From Euphorbia lathyris (taxonomy: Eukaryota; Streptophyta; Magnoliopsida; Malpighiales; Euphorbiaceae): DNA of 64,000 nucleotides. Below, piece after piece: positions 24,616 to 36,279 of this stretch. A program made the position numbers and the translations under genes. The stretch covers positions 15,513,001 to 15,577,000 of the forward strand of contig NC_088913.1 in assembly GCF_963576675.1 (NCBI RefSeq), read 5' to 3'. How positions within the stretch are numbered: position 1 is the stretch's first letter; each line of letters begins with the position of its first letter. The notes beneath the pieces are model-generated. The model worked only from the letters and a program-made list of their open reading frames with translations. It was not told where the DNA came from and did no database searches.

Positions 24616-27600
24616 ATGCAGGTAAGCCTGAGGTGTGTTGAGAAGTCAAAGATGTGGTATATTGACAGCGCATGCTCGAGGCACATGACTAGTGATGAAA
24701 CTCAGTTCATCACATTTGAGCGTAAACGAGGAGGAAGCGTAAGTTTTGGAGACAACAAAAAGGGTAAGATAGTAGGGTCAGGAACCATCGGAGGTAATCC
24801 TACTATTGAGTCAGTCTCCCTAGTCAGCGAACTCAAATATAACTTACTCAGTGTAGCTCAACTATGTGATAATGGGAGAAAAGTTATATTTGATGATACT
24901 GGATGTAAAATATACGAGGGTAAATCAAATGAGTTAATTTTAACTGCCCCTCGCATAGATAATGTCTTTATGCTAGACTTAGAGAAAAAGTTTTCAAAAA
25001 CTGTATGCTTAGTATCAAAGGAAGAAAATTCCTGGCTATGGCACAGGAGACTTGGTCATGTAAGCATGGACCTCCTGGACAAATTAGCAAGAAAGCAATT
25101 GGTTGAGGGACTGCCTGAACTTAAATTTGAAAAAGATCAATTATGCCACGCTTGCCAAGCTGGAAAACAAACCAAACAATCTTTTCACAGCAACCGTTAG
25201 AGTTACTACACTTGGATCTTTTCGGTCCAGTCCAGCCGCTGAGTCTGGGTGGAAGAAGATTTTCCTTGGTCATTGTAGATGACTTCTCTCGGTACACTTG
25301 GGTGATCCTGCTGAGTAACAAGGATGAGACCTTTGAGACATTTTCAAATTTGGTTAGAAAACTTGAAAATGATAAAGACCTAAAATTGGCTCACATCCGA
25401 AGTGATAATGGTGGAGAATTCAAAAACCAAAAGTTTGTTGAATTCTGTGAAGCCAGCGGCATTGACCACAATTTCTCTGCTCCTAGAACACCTCAACAAA
25501 ATGGGGTTGTTGAAAGGAAGAACAGAACTCTGGTTGAAATAGCCAGGACAATGCTGGATGAGCATAGGCTTCCAAAGTACTTTTGGGGAGAGGCTGTTAA
25601 CACAGCGTGCTATATTCTTAATAGGGCTCTAGTTAGACCTATATTAAAGAAAACCCCCTATGAACTTTGGAAAGGATGAAAGCCCAACATTGGATACTTT
25701 CGTGTCTTTGGCTGTAAATGTTTTATTTTGAATACCAAAGATAGCTTAGCAAAGTTTGACTCAAAAGCTGATGAGGCTATCTTTTTAGGCTACTCAACAA
25801 ACAGCAAAGCATACAGAGTTTTCAATAAACGAACTCAAGTTTTAGAAGAGTCAGTACATGTTGAGTTCGACGAAACTAACCCTGCAGGTAGATACCAGCC
25901 ACTGACCGAGGATGATCCACACTCAGTAACCGCTGACCAAGAACCAGCTGCTGAGTCATTCACTAAAAGGCTGACCAAGAGTAAGAGTGAACCTAAGATT
26001 GTTTTCACTGACCAGTCTACTTCTGCAGAGATTGTTGAAACACAGACAGCACAAGACATCAATCTACCTAAAGAGATAAGGATTCCAAGAGGGCACTCAG
26101 ATAGTGCAATCCTTGATTCTGCTGGGAATACCCTGATGATGAGGAATCAACTCAGGAGGTACCTCAGCAATGTAGCCTTCATCTCAGTTCAGGAACCTAA
26201 GAACTTCGCTGATGCTGAGGAAGATGAATTCTGGATGAACGCAATGCAAGAGGAACTTGACCAATTCAGAAGAAACGATGTATGGGAGCTAGTGCCACAT
26301 CCAAGGAGTCAGAAGACCATTGGAACAAGATGGGTCTTCCGCAACAAGTTGGATGAGCAAGGAAACGTAGTCAGGAACAAAGCAAGGCTTGTAGCTCAGG
26401 GCTACAGTCAGCAAGAAGGTATTGACTACGGTGAGACCTTTGCCCCAGTGGCAAGGCTAGAGGCCATTAGGATTTTATGTGCATATGCATCTTACATGAA
26501 CTTTAAACTGTTTCAAATGGATGTTAAGAGTGCATTTCTTAATGGAGTTATAAACGAGGAAGTTTATGTTAATCAACCTCCAGGGTTTGAGGATCCAAAA
26601 TTCCCAAACCACGTTTATAAACTCAAAAAGGCTCTGTACGGCCTCAAGCAAGCACCACGTGCTTGTTATGAGAGGCTGACCAGTTTCCTGCTGACTAGAA
26701 ATTATGTCAGAGGTAAAGCTGATACAACCTTATTCATTAAGAGAAAGGGTAAAGATACCCTGCTGGCTCAAATTTATGTTGATGATATAATATTTGGTGC
26801 AACTAACGAATCAATGTGCAAGGAATTTAGCAAACAAATGCAGACTGAGTTTGAAATGTCGATGATGGGAGAACTCAACTTCTTCCTCGGACTTCAAATA
26901 AAACAAGGAAAGAATGGCATCTTCATCAGTCAAGCTAAATATGCTAAGGAGATATTAAAGAAATATGACTTGGAAAATTGCAAGCCAATATCCACTCCTA
27001 TGGGCACTGACACTGTCCTCTGCGCTGACGAGAATGGTAAGTCAGTAGACAGCAAATTGTATCGAGGTATGATAGGCTCTCTACTTTACTTAACAGCCAG
27101 TAGACCGGACATTCAGTTCTCAGTATGCTACTGTGCTAGATATCAATCTAACCCTAAGGAATCTCATTACATAGCTGTAAAAAGAATCCTTAGATATTCG
27201 CAAAGCTCAGTGAATGCAGGTTTATGGTATCCCAATAGTCATGATTTTACACTCATTGGATACACTGATGCTGACTATGGTCGAGACAAGCTAGAACGGA
27301 AAAGCACCTCTGGAGGATGTCAATTCTTAGGAAGCTGTCTTGTATCCTGGTTCAGCAAGAAGCAGGCGTCAGTAGCCTTGTCCACCACTGAAGCTGAGTA
27401 CATTGCTGCTGGTCATTGTGTTGCTCAAGTCCTATGGATTAAGCAATAGCTTGAAGACTATGGTGTTCAAACAAAGACAATTGAGGTCAAATGCGACAAT
27501 AAAAGTGCAATTGATCTATCAAAGAACCCAATTCAACACAGCAGAATGAAGCATGTCAGCATAAGGCATCACTTCATTAGAGACCATGTACTCAAAGGTG

Positions 27601-27721
27601 AGATAAAGCTGACCTACGTCCTAACGGATGAGCAGCTTGCGGATATCTTCACAAAGCCACTGGCTCATGAACAGTTCAGCATACTGAGAGAAGCCATTGG
27701 TATGTTTAATCCTCTTCAGTA
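24616..27721 (+). pseudogene. Element C pol: protease, integrase, RT and RNase H
   Basis: It begins ATG-CAG-GTAAGC. The protease-like region has WYIDSACSRHMT (aspartic protease motif in D-S-A form). Pre-integrase LWHRRLGHVSMD follows, then integrase (LHLDLFGPV, IRSDNGGEFKNQ, TPQQNGVVERKNRT), RT ([43 protein letters not shown] near 26780) and RNase H ([33 protein letters not shown]). Lesions: a frameshift near 25190, TGA at 25677-25679 (from CGA) and TAG at 27447-27449 (from CAG). The RT motif has Cys where relatives have Trp (APRAC versus APRTW). The terminal stop is at 27719-27721. Confidence 0.9.
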
Positions 27722-28204
27722 AATTCCTGTTCTAAAATGTAAATTTATGCTGAGTGAATTACTATGCTGAGTGATTTATGCAAATGCATGCTGAGTGATT
27801 GTTATGCTGAGTACTTAACACAAAATATACATCAATACTGAGTCAATATGCACACTGAGTAGTAATCTTAAACTGAGAAATCATCCTTTCATATACTACT
27901 GACCACTCAGAATCCAAAATGCTTAGTATTCTAAACGCTGAGTGTTAGATCCGTTGCATTAAATGCAAAAGCACGCGTATAGCCACCTAGGATGACGTAT
28001 GCGCCGAATGTGTCATAAAATCTAGGATCTTTATCGATTGACAATCCCAAGGCAAAACTGACACATGGATTCGATAAGATCCACTCTTCACCACTATAAA
28101 TAATGGGTAAATCCCCATTCTTTATTTTCTTTACACCTATTGAATTCTAAAGCAAGGCCTTCTCTCTAGAAACTCTTAAAGCTTCCCAAACTTGTTCTGA
28201 AATT
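27722..28204 (+). other. Element C spacer between pol and third ORF, with repeated CTGAGT
   Basis: No gene is seen. Between about 27748 and 27945 the hexamer CTGAGT occurs seven times, several within TATGCTGAGTGATT-like units. The corresponding B spacer (33093-33604) shows the same words on its own strand. Confidence 0.75.
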
Positions 28205-31066
28205 ATGACTAAAGTTTCCGTCAACATCTCTGGTGCCGGTCACCCTAAGACCAGCTCCGATGAACCCTCCAGGCAAACTTCTGTGCCTGAAACTACCAAG
28301 GTCACTACGCCGAGTAAAGGAAAAACTGGGCAAGCTACCTCCTCCAAAGGAAAACCAACCAAAATCAGAACCTATACAAAGGTATTCGAAAACGTGAGGG
28401 AATGGAAAGTAGACTTCTCGCGATGGGTTTCTGAGACCTTCGTGACATCCAAACAACCCTTCTGCGAATGGATATCGCAAAATGGCTGGACCGAGCTATT
28501 TTCCATAAGAGATCACACCTATCCTGACCTAGTAAGGGAGTTCTACCACAATCTCCGAGTCGCTGATGATAACCAGGACTACCTGGTAACTGTGGTAAAG
28601 GAAAAGACAGTTTTCATAAACCCTACTTATCTCGCTAACCTGCTGAAGTTAAAGAATGAGGGAACAAAACTGAGGCGATCTGGAGATCATGAAGGTACTG
28701 GGTACGATACCACCTTCTGTAAGCCCGCTGGCCACTTAGGAGAAGTCTCGAGCACCTCAATGGGTCAGCACCAAAAGATGGCTCACTATCTACTGACCTT
28801 CTTCATTTATCCAAAGATCAATTGCACAACCTCAGCAACCAACTTTGAGCAATGCTTCATATGGCATATGCTGACGTATAAGCCAATGAACATGCCAGTA
28901 TTCTTGATTGCTGGCTTCCAAAGGAGTTTTGGAACTCTCAGGCTGGGATCGCTCATCACCAGGATCCTCATTGATCATCAAATAGACCTAACTGATGAAG
29001 TTAAAGCTAGAGGATCAGAAATAACAGCTGCTTCGCTGAGGGCTTTGAAGTTCAATCAGCCACTGAAGAAAGGAAAAGCTGCTGCTGAACAACAAGCTCA
29101 GGAAACAGCTCCAAAGCAAAGCCAAAGGACAAAGGCTCCAGCTGCCCACAAGAGAAAAGCGGTTGGGACTCCTTCAAAGAAAGCTGAGTCTCAGGCCAAG
29201 AAGCCTAAGTCAGCTGCTGAACCTGGTCAGGAGAGACCTAAGTCAGCTGAGAAAAGGAGCAGGCAAGAAGAGCTTGAAATTGAGGAAAGAACAAATGATG
29301 ATGAGCAACCTCAAAAGAAGCAGAAGTCTTCTATACTGACTCCCATTAATGCTATCCCTACTGACATTGTTGTGCCTGGTGATTCTCACTACACACAGTG
29401 TCTAGGAACTGTAGCTGAGCATCAAGAAGATGAGGTGCATTTGGACGATCAGTTCATTGCACAAGTTGAGGAAGAATTGGATGGGGAGGATGAAGAAGAT
29501 GAGGAACAGGGAGAAGAAAACAGTGATGAAGCTGACTCCGAGGAGACAGCTAGTGAGATTGAAGCTGAGCAAGCCAATACTGAGTTGGCTGCTGGAGAAA
29601 AACAAGCTGACCAACTTAATGCTGATCAAGAAGCTGATCAAGAAGAAACTTCTCCATCTCACTCAGGAGAGTCTATTCAAGCTGACCCTCCTCCTCTCAG
29701 AAGAAGATTGGTTAAGGCAAGTCAGAAGGCAGTCAGTGACATTCCTGTTCAACAACCAACCCTTCCTGACTTTGTTATTCAGAAGCCAACCAAGGACCCT
29801 TCTGCGCTTAAGCTGAAATTTTTCAGAAAGCAACCATCCTCTACTCCACCGACCTCTCTAGAAAAGCAAGCCTCTGTTTCATCACTAAAGGAACATGCCG
29901 ACTTGAATGCTTCCGCAAATTCTACGAGTCAAGTGGAATCAATTCTCGTCGATGTTGTCAATCCAAGCATTGTGCTGACTCAGAACATTCCTGCCTCAGT
30001 TAGCACCGACAGCATCCGGATCACTTCCTCTCCACCCAATACATCTGCCGATCAGTCAACTCTACCACCAACTCAAGTGCAGATTGAAACCACACTTCCA
30101 GTCACTGACCACGTCATTCCTTTGACTACTCTTCCCACCGGTCATACTGATGTCACTAGACAACTTAATGAAGGCTCTCAAAGCTATATAAATGTCACTG
30201 AGTCTGGTAAACGAATCATCGACTCAGTGCAGACATTAATCAAAGACCTTCAACAAACTACTCCTCCTACTGCTGGGTCCTCTACTGTTGAGACTACTCA
30301 GCTCTCCCTAGTAACTCAGCTTCTCAACGAAGTTAAGGGATTCAAGGACTTGCTGAGTCTCATCATTACCTTTCAAGCACAGCAAGCTAAGCAGGATTCC
30401 ATCGCAAAGCTGGCTGAGATCCAGCTGACAACAGTTCAACATCTCAACTCTCTTCAAGAATAAGTTCAGACTTTGTCAGCTGCGAACACACGCTATGCTA
30501 CTTCTGATGAAGTTAAAATGCTCTTTGCTCAACTTCACACCGAGCAAATCAAAACCAACGAGCAAATGGTCTCCTATTCTCAGTGCTCAGTGGAGCAAAT
30601 TGGTGAGGCCGTTCGATTGCTGAATCTGAACAAGGAAGAAATGGATACTGACGCTATGAAGCAAAATGAAATGTTGTCTATCACCAGACAAACCTTCAAC
30701 CACATACATCACATCAATATTCAGCGCCAATACTATGACACATCCTTACTTAAAACATTGCATCAAGTCATTGCTGGTCTGACCGATGCCCTTACCTGGA
30801 TAGGCAAATCTCAAGCCTTCATAGTCAGCATGATCAGCGCTGTTGAACTAAATATACCCTCCGAGGTATCAGATAATGGAGTGGCTATTGTTGATGGTGT
30901 CAATGAAAGAGCCGATAGACTTAAAGCGCTGTCCACAGAACTGACCCGAGCCGTCTTAACCGACGCCTTTAGGATTCCTCCTCCCGATGCTGACAAAACG
31001 GGGGAGAAAGAACAAGCGAGAACACAGCATGAGTCTAGTCAGTCCAAACAGAAGAGAAAGAAATAG
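28205..31066 (+). pseudogene. Element C third ORF, almost intact (one stop)
   Basis: The ORF is 954 codons, ATG at 28205, single in-frame TAA at 30461-30463, end TAG at 31064-31066. Residues about 86-290 form a conserved globular region (PFCEWISQNGWTELFS; TVFINPTYLANLLKLK; FIWHMLTYKPMNMPVFLIAG) like the putative plant transposon protein domain. Residues about 290-380 are Lys/Arg-rich with PKKxRK-like stretches, about 405-480 strongly acidic, about 480-680 Pro/Ser/Thr/Gln-rich. The rest is predicted helical and ends in DADKTGEKEQA and a basic tail. No signal peptide and no obvious transmembrane segment, so an envelope role is not supported. Sireviruses often carry an extra ORF here. Role unknown. 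Confidence 0.8.
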
Positions 31067-31621
31067 ATATAGGCTAGCTCAGTATAGGCTAAGTATGTAG
31101 TCTCTATGCCTGTCTTGAACTTTTGTTTGTAAACGCTGACTACCTATATTAAATATCAATACTTGCATCTTCTGTTCAAACCATGACTTATGAATTATAT
31201 TTTTATATACGATGCTGCGGATTAAGTTATTATGTATCTTCAGTTACATCAACTATGTTTAAATACCTATAAAACTTGTTGATTGTACCCAATACTGATA
31301 ACATGTTTGACATTGACTTGTATGTTTATAAAACATTGTCTTATAAAACTCATTGAACAACAAATTACTCAGCGCCCTCTGAATGATAAAACCTTCCGCT
31401 TAAAAACTGAGTAAAATAGAATATGTTCCATGAGCTGACCTATATCTGAAAACTGACCTTAGACTTACTCGATTAAACCTTCAATTGTTTAGAGTAAAAC
31501 TAAGTCAGTAGCTCAACCCTTACGGGGGAGTTTGCTGAGTTATATTAGGTCAACTATCATGGGGGAGCTCAATACTGAGTTCTTCGCTGAATAGTTTTGC
31601 CAACATCAAAATGGGGGAGTT
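31067..31621 (+). other. Element C 3' untranslated region with three polypurine tracts
   Basis: G5 tracts occur near 31521 (ttacgggggag), 31560 (catgggggagc) and 31608-31620 (aaaatgggggagt), the last touching the LTR. No gene is seen. Confidence 0.75.
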
Positions 31622-32966
31622 TGTTGAAACACCTTTCTACATAATTTTGATTTGACAAAATTGTTTAAGTATAATTAAAAACATATTCTAAACACACTAA
31701 GTTTAAATGCTTTGATTTATTCTACTAATGTGTTTGTTCAATGTTGAGTTAAATTGTTTATAAGACACAAAATTAAAAGGCCCAAGCCCAATACAAGAGT
31801 CAAAGCCCAAGTCAAATGATTCAAGACAACTCGGCCCGCGAATGTCAAAACGTTGTCGTTATGGACAAAACGCAACTCAACGGAAGAAGGATCTAGAAGA
31901 CCTTCAGGGAACAACTTCGGAACGAAGCTGCTGAGTTGATTCGACAAAGCGTACAAGACAGCAGCTGGCTAAGGAAAACTTCCAGACAAAGTGTTTCCAC
32001 TTTGGGTAAAGTTCAGACGACACAGTATGCTGTCTAGTTGACATTACCATAAATGGAGAGACACTCTACCGAGCTGACCTAAAGCTGACCGAGGACAGAA
32101 GATACTCAAATCTGATTGGCCGAGAGCTCTGAGCAAGTCATGATGACAACGATAGGAAGCCGTTTCCCTCCAACGGTTATTTTGAAATTCGAAATGACCG
32201 ATGTCCAGATGTCTCTATAAATAGTGCCATCAGAAGCTTCATTCAATACAGAACTTGATCAACCCATTACACTGACCAAATTTCTACGCAAGTTCTGCAA
32301 GCAAAAAGCAAAGTAATCTTACACTATATTTCATATCTTTTGTGTAAAGTCTAGAGTGATTACTCAATCATCTAAGGTGTCTTAGCAATCGTTGTTTAGG
32401 ACAAACACTTATCATTTCTAGAGATTAGAAAGGAGAGGCTGAGTACTCGGTTATAGTACTCAGTGAGAGATTAGGATTGAGTAGAGGTATAGAGGAAGGT
32501 ACTCTTGTTATACTCAGTTGCTAAGATTGTAAAAGGTTTGAGGCTCTACCTTTAAAGAGCTCAGTAGAGGATTCGAAAGCTCGGAACGTGTTCCGGGGAC
32601 AGGACGTAGGCTTAGAAGCCGAACCTGGATAAATCTGCTGAGTAACGCATTTCTTACCTTAAACTCCTTATATATATTGCTTGCTTAAATAACCAAAAAC
32701 TGACCAAGTAAAGAGATCAAGCTGAGTTGTGCGCATCAAACATCTAAGCTCAGGAATAGACTCTGAGTGCTATCTCCTGACTCAAGCTAAGAAACTGACC
32801 TAGTCACCAGTTGACTAAGCCAGTATCTTGCTGTTTACTCAGCGCCGCTGTTAAAACCTTTTCTCTTAAGAAAAGAAGTCTGCCCTAAATTACAAAAAGT
32901 TTAAATAGTTCCTAACCCCCCCCCCCCCCCTTGGAACTATACTTGTAACATTATAAGGGACCAACA
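31622..32966 (+). repeat. Element C 3' LTR
   Basis: 1345 bp, same termini as the 5' copy. It keeps the 149 bp lost from the 5' LTR (32377-32525) and has a 15-C run near 32916-32930, inside the TAGTTCC/GGAACTA inverted repeat. Confidence 0.94.
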
Positions 32967-33092
32967 ATGCTGACCATGTTCTTGAGACTTGGTGGGAGTC
33001 TCGCTATATTCCTGCTGAGCAGGAGATGGAGGGTTTTCATCGGAGTGTTTGTAGTCGTAATCGGCTCCGGAGATATTTTGAGAATCCGACAT
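32967..33092 (-). pseudogene. Element B third ORF, N-terminal stub
   Basis: A minus-strand ATG at 33090-33092 starts a Ser/Asp-rich N-terminus (MSDSQNISGADYD), comparable in position and composition to MTKVSVNISGAGH of C. Insertion of C truncates it; the frame resumes at 21617. Bases 32967-32971 are the right copy of the ATGCT duplication. Confidence 0.8.
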
Positions 33093-33604
33093 GATTTTCA
33101 GAGATTTTTGAGAGGTTTGGGAATTTTAGATAGAGAGAGATTGATTGCCAGAAATTTCAAGTGTAAAGAGGTAGAAGTGGGAATTCATCCACTATTTATA
33201 GGGGTGTCGAATTAATCTGAATCGTTGAGGTGGCGGTTTTGACCTCGAGATAATCAACCGACAATGATTCTAGCATTTATGACACAATCGGTGCATGTGT
33301 CTTCTAATTATTGTGATTACGTCATCCTAGGTAGCTATTTAATACACGTGCCAGCATTAATTGTGCAACGGATCTTTTACTCAGCGTTAAGAATTTTAAA
33401 CGTTTTGAAATTTTGGGTAGTCAGTTTTACGTAGGAGAATTATTCGTGTGCTTAGTAACTTAGCTTAAGATAGTCACTTAGTATGTAAGTCTACTCAGTA
33501 TGAAGTGATTTTATATTATGTTTGACTCAGTATGCAATAGTTACTAATTTGGCACAAATCACTCAGCATGGTAATCACTCAACATTCAATTTAAATATAG
33601 AATT
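33093..33604 (-). other. Element B spacer between pol and third ORF
   Basis: Untranslated on the minus strand. It is rich in ACTCAGC/ACTCAGT as read on the + strand (CTGAGT on the element's strand), like the C spacer. An apparent + strand ORF (32967-33215) is a shadow. Confidence 0.65.
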
Positions 33605-36279
33605 TTATTGAAGAGGATTAGACATACCGATTGCTTCCCTTAGTATGTTGAATTGCTCACGAGCCAAAGGCTTAGTGAAGATATATGCAAGTTGTTCATC
33701 TGTTGGTACGTAGGTCAGCTTGATCTCACCCTTGAGTACATGGTCTCTGATGAAGTGATGCCTTATGCTAACATGCTTCATCCTGCTGTGTTGGATTGGA
33801 TTTTTAGATAGGTCAATGGCACTCTTGTTGTCACATTTGACCTCTATTGTTTCTGTTTTGACTCCAAAATCCTCTAGCTGTTGCTTAATCCATAGGACCT
33901 GAGCCACACAGCTTCCAGCAGCAATGTACTCAGCTTCAGTAGTAGACAGGGCTACTGACGATTGCTTCTTACTGAACCAAGATACTAGACAGCTTCCTAG
34001 GAAGTGACATCCTCCTGAAGTGCTCTTACGTTCTAGCTTATCTCATCCATAGTCAGCGTCAGTGTATCCAATGAGTGTGAAGTCATTTGCATTTGGATAC
34101 CATAAACCTGTATTAACTGAGCTCTGCAAATATCTAAAAATTCTTTTTACAGCTATAAGATGAGATTCTCTGGGGTCAGCTTGATATCTTGCGCAATAAC
34201 ATACTGAGTACTGAATGTCAGGTCTACTAGCAGTAAGATAAAGTAGAGAGCCTATCATACCTCGATATAGCTTGCTATTTACTGACTTACTTTTCTCGTC
34301 AGCACAAAGGACATTGTCAGTACCCATTGGGGTTGATATGGGCTTACATTCTTCCATATCGAATTTCTTTAACATTTCTTTAGCGTACTTGGACTGACTA
34401 ATGAAGATGCCGTTCTTCCCTTGCTTGATTTGTAAACCAAGGAAGAAGTTGAGTTCCCCCATCATAGACATCTCGAACTCAGTTTGCATCTTTTTACTAA
34501 ATTCTTTACACATAGATTCATCAGTAGCACTAAAGATTATGTCATCTACGTAAATTTGCGCCAACAGGGTATTTTTACCCTTTTTCTTAATGAATAAGGT
34601 TGTGTCAGCTTTGCCTCTGACATAGTTCCTGGTCAGCAGGAAATTGGTCAACCTCTCATACCAAGTACGTGGTGCTTGTTTCAGGCCGTATAAGGCCTTC
34701 TTGAGTTTATAAACGTGGTTCGGAAGTTTTGGATCTTCAAAACCTGGAGGCTGACTAACATAGACTTCTTCGTTTATAAATCCATTAAGAAAAGCACTTT
34801 TGACATCCATTTGATATAGTTTAAAATTCATATAGCTAGCATATGCACACAATATTCGTATAGCCTCTAATCTAGCAACGGGAGCAAAGGTCTCACCGTA
34901 GTCAATGCCTTCTTGCTGACTATAGCCTTGAGCTACAAGTCGGGCTTTGTTTCTGACCACATTGCCTTGCTCATCTAGTTTATTTCTAAAGACCCACTTA
35001 GTTCCTATGGTCTTTTGATTCCTAGGTTTTGGTACTAGATCCCATACCTCATTTCTTTTGAATTGATCAAGCTCCTCTTGCATAGCATTGATCCAATGTT
35101 CGTCATGCTCAGCTTCTGAGAAGTTCTTTGCTCATGTACTGAGACGAATGCAACATTGCCGAGATACTTTCTAAGCTGGTCACTTGTCATCAGCTTGTTG
35201 TCAGCAGCATCAAGAATGGACTTCTCCAAATGTCCTCTTGGAATTTTTATTTCTTCGGGTAATGTTGATTTGTCTGGGATATGTGTTTCTACAATGTCTG
35301 CAGGAGTAGATTGGTCAGCAAAGGTAATTTCGGTTTCGTTTTTACCTTTGGTCAGCCCTTGTACTGAAGACTCAGCGGCTCCTGTTTGGTCAGCGGAAGC
35401 TGAGCTCGGTTCATCTTCGGCGGACTAAGTTGTCTTTCCTGCAGGGTCAGTTTCATCGAACTCTATATGGACAGACTCTTCTACAACTTGAGTTCGTTTA
35501 TTATACACCCTATATGCTTTACTGTTAGTTGAGTACCCTAAAAAGATCGCTTCGTCAGCTTTAGCATCAAATTTAGCAAGGTTATCTTTTGTGTTGAGTA
35601 TAAAACATTTACACCCAAAGGCACGAAAGTAGCCAATGTTGGGCTTTCGTCCTTTCCAAAGTTCATATGGGGTTTTCTTAAGAATAGGTCTAACTAAATC
35701 CCTATTGAGTATATAGCTTGCTGTGTGGACAACTTCACTCTAGAAATACTTTGGAAGCCTATTTTCGCCCAGCATTGTCCTAGCAATTTCAACTATTGTT
35801 CTGTTCTTCCTTTCAACAACCCCATTTTGTTGAGGTGTCCTAGGAGCAGAAAAGTTATGGTCAATGCCACTGACTTCACAGAATTCATCAAACTGTTGGT
35901 TTTTGAATTCTCCGCCATTGTCACTTCTAATATGAGCTACTCTTAGATCTTTGTCATTTTCAAGCTTTTTAATCAATGTTGTGAACATCTCAAAAGTTTC
36001 ATCCTTGCTAATCAGCAAGATATCCAAGTGTACCGAGAGAATCGTCTACAATGACTAAAGAAAATTTCTTACCTCCCAAGCTGAGTGGCTGGATAGGTCC
36101 GAAAAGATCCAAGTGTAGTAATTCCAATGGTCTCTTGGTTGAGACAATATTTTTACTTTGAAAAGACTTTTTCATTTGTTTATCTTGCTGACAAGCATTA
36201 CATAATTGATCTTTTTCAAATTTCAATTTGGGCAATCCCTCAACTAATTGCTTTCTAGCTAATTTGGCAAGGAGGTCCA
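33605..36279 (-). pseudogene. Element B pol, downstream part: integrase, RT and RNase H
   Basis: Minus strand. Remainder of pre-integrase (LLAKLARKQLVEG), integrase (HLDLFGPIQ, IRSDNGGEFKNQ, TPQQNGVVERKNRT), RT ([42 protein letters not shown] near 34550) and RNase H ([28 protein letters not shown]). Lesions: a 1-nt deletion near 36045; TAG near 35738 (Trp codon of the YFWGE motif); a stop near 35425; a frameshift near 35110; TGA near 34043 (from CGA). The frame ends at TGA 33605-33607 region after NPLQ. The RT core (34043-35083) is otherwise open for 346 codons. Confidence 0.88.

Larger units (their letters stand above)
21618..32966 (+). mobile_element. Element C: Sirevirus-like copia retrotransposon nested in B
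   Basis: Complete 11,349-bp element flanked by a perfect ATGCT duplication (21613-21617, 32967-32971). It lies antiparallel to B within B's third ORF. Order: LTR, PBS, gag, pol, third ORF, purine tracts, LTR. Proteins are close to those of B, but the LTR is divergent apart from its ends, so it is a sister subfamily. The two LTRs differ at about 27 positions in 1190 (about 2.3%) plus one 149-bp deletion. Confidence 0.95.

Noticed and set aside
28166..28480. Antisense ORF over the start of the C third ORF
   Set aside because: Shadow of a conserved coding frame on the other strand; no motif of its own.
28205..31066. Third ORF as a retroviral-type envelope gene
   Set aside because: No signal peptide, no clear transmembrane segment and no cleavage-site pattern seen in C; charged and helical content instead.
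32967..33215. + strand ORF of 82 codons after C
   Set aside because: Antisense to the N-terminal stub of B's third ORF; its ATG comes from the target duplication.
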